From the NCBI GenBank assembly GCA_964019165.1, contig OZ025272.1, forward strand, positions 5,846,993 to 5,910,992: a stretch of 64,000 nucleotides of DNA, in the 5' to 3' direction. Below the pieces are notes generated by a model that had not been told where the DNA came from, made no database searches, and saw nothing but the letters and a program-made list of their open reading frames with translations. Source of the DNA: Mastigias papua. Taxonomy: Eukaryota; Cnidaria; Scyphozoa; Rhizostomeae; Mastigiidae. Shown here in pieces: positions 63,788 to 64,000 of this stretch (positions are counted from its first letter, which is position 1; each line of letters starts with the position of its first letter). The translations under genes and the position numbers were made by a program.

Positions 63788-63976
63788 GCACTTTTAATAT
63801 AATATGACCATCAGATGTGTAGTGATTGCTGTATTTTCAGTGTTTGCACACATACGTATTTTAGGCCCATTACAGGTAATGATCAATTGTGCATATACTG
63901 TTGTATGACTGAAATGCTATGCACGTGCGTCAATCTCATGCATCAAACGTCTTTTACATCTATGGTTGCACCGATG
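63596..63976 (+). repeat. Reference satellite unit (381 bp) with internal landmarks
   Basis: This is a clean, near-consensus unit useful as a template. In order it holds: the phase mark TCAGTAGTTTAG; a T-rich stretch; two adjacent 8-bp palindromes, CTATATAG (63660-63667) and CTTTAAAG (63670-63677); a short GT run inside AAGTGTGTGTGTTACAG (63731-63746); a T-run where the 380/381 length difference arises (about 63769-63773); an imperfect 18-base dyad GTGCATTGAATCAAGCAC (63774-63791); the palindrome ATACGTAT (63852-63859); TGATCAATTG, which contains the 6-bp palindromes TGATCA and CAATTG; and a 3' part with CpG sites in TGCGTC, AACGTC and ACCGAT. GCACGTGC at 63921-63928 appears private to this unit, since most units read GCAAGTGC. 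G+C over 63601-63960 is 126 of 360 bases. I see no Pol III box pair or tRNA-like fold. Confidence 0.9.
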
Positions 63977-64000
63977 TCAGTAGTTTAGCCAATGCGTCCT

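Larger units (their letters stand above)
1..64000. repeat. Tandem satellite array, 380-381 bp unit, about 168 units
   Basis: The whole window is one head-to-tail repeat. The mark TCAGTAGTTT, or a one- or two-base variant of it, recurs at 326, 707, 1088, 1469, 1850, 2230, 2611 and so on to 63,977, giving 167 complete units. All units face the same way, and no unique, inverted or transposon-like sequence separates them. Spacing is 381 or 380 bp, except at 3371-3798 (427), 9890-10278 (388), 17890-18280 (390), 34645-35030 (385) and 38454-38839 (385). Each exception is a small insertion. The unit is about two-thirds A+T with about five CpG sites. Long homogeneous arrays with higher-order structure are typical of eukaryotic centromeric or heterochromatic satellites. 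That assignment is inferred, because no flanking DNA is present. The family name and species are not recognisable to me. Confidence 0.98.
61691..64000. repeat. Right edge: mixed units and final partial unit
   Basis: Units start at 61691, 62072, 62453, 62834, 63215 and 63596, and the window ends 24 bases into the next one (63977-64000). Unit 62453 is a Y-type unit like those at 57-60 kb. Units 62834 and 63215 share CATCATATGTGTAGTG or CTACATGTGACTATAAG variants with the 9-unit block. No higher-order period is complete here. The array continues beyond the window. Confidence 0.85.

Noticed and set aside
63774..63791. Pol III B-box or tRNA/SINE origin (minus-strand GCTTGATTCAATGCAC)
   Set aside because: It differs from the B-box GWTCRANNC core by an extra base and no A-box lies at a suitable distance. 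The sequence is better described as an imperfect dyad.
63596..63976. CENP-B box
   Set aside because: The core TTCG....A..CGGG is absent. The unit has no CGGG and its CpG sites lie in other contexts.
63596..63976. Unit as an ancient dimer of two about 190-bp halves
   Set aside because: Comparing the halves by eye shows only short shared words such as TTGTGCAT. There is no consistent alignment.
1..64000. CRISPR array
   Set aside because: Units are directly adjacent 380-bp repeats that vary throughout, without short repeats separated by unrelated spacers.
1..64000. Telomeric repeats, rDNA or other unique flanking sequence
   Set aside because: None was seen. Every stretch can be placed in the 381-bp unit.

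Overview
The window is a single, uninterrupted eukaryotic satellite DNA array. From base 1 to base 64,000 it consists of one A+T-rich repeat unit of 380-381 bp (about 35% G+C, counted over most of one unit), always in the same orientation. Taking the T of TCAGTAGTTT as the start of each unit, I located 168 phase marks from 326 to 63,977. These bound 167 complete units, plus a partial unit at each end (1-325 and 63,977-64,000). The mean spacing is 381.15 bp, or about 380.7 bp after removing five small insertions. I see no protein-coding gene, RNA gene, transposon, inverted unit or unique DNA. The sequence alone does not identify the organism. The pattern (long head-to-tail array, higher-order repeats, unequal-crossover hybrids, CpG-to-TpG/CpA variation) fits centromeric, pericentromeric or other heterochromatin of a eukaryote with CpG methylation. 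I do not recognise the monomer as a named satellite family.

Layout. 1-4.2 kb: diverged units, one exact single-unit duplication (1.1-1.9 kb) and a 46-bp internal duplication (3.42-3.51 kb). 4.2-10.3 kb: two interleaved segmental duplications. 10.1-13.4 kb: a 3-unit higher-order repeat (HOR, 1,142 bp), nearly three copies. 13.4-15.3 kb: a 2-unit HOR (761 bp). 15.2-20.2 kb: mixed units with two internal duplications. 20.2-22.7 kb: a second copy of 12.2-15.4 kb lacking two units, with a visible hybrid unit at the junction. 24.0-26.6 kb: a 4-unit HOR (1,524 bp). 27.6-31.3 kb: a 5-unit HOR (1,902 bp). 31.3-35 kb: mixed units. 35.0-37.3 kb: a 3-unit HOR (1,141 bp). 39.2-44.9 kb: a 3-unit block that also lies inside a nearly perfect 6-unit HOR (2,286 bp). 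44.9-48.1 kb: a mosaic holding an island of left-half unit types. 48.1-55.0 kb: a 9-unit HOR (3,428 bp) with an embedded 4-unit period. 56.7-61.7 kb: a 3-unit HOR (1,143 bp) whose copies alternate, giving a 6-unit period (2,286 bp). 61.7-64 kb: mixed units.

The interest lies in array dynamics. Within one monomer family, HORs of 1, 2, 3, 4, 5, 6 and 9 units lie side by side. Hybrid junctions let individual duplication, deletion and conversion events be ordered. A short minus-strand reading frame stays open in more than 110 units. I regard it as a by-product of repeat homogenisation, but it can be tested. All comparisons were made by eye, so block boundaries are approximate (tens of bases), and identity statements mean the differences I noticed rather than computed percentages.
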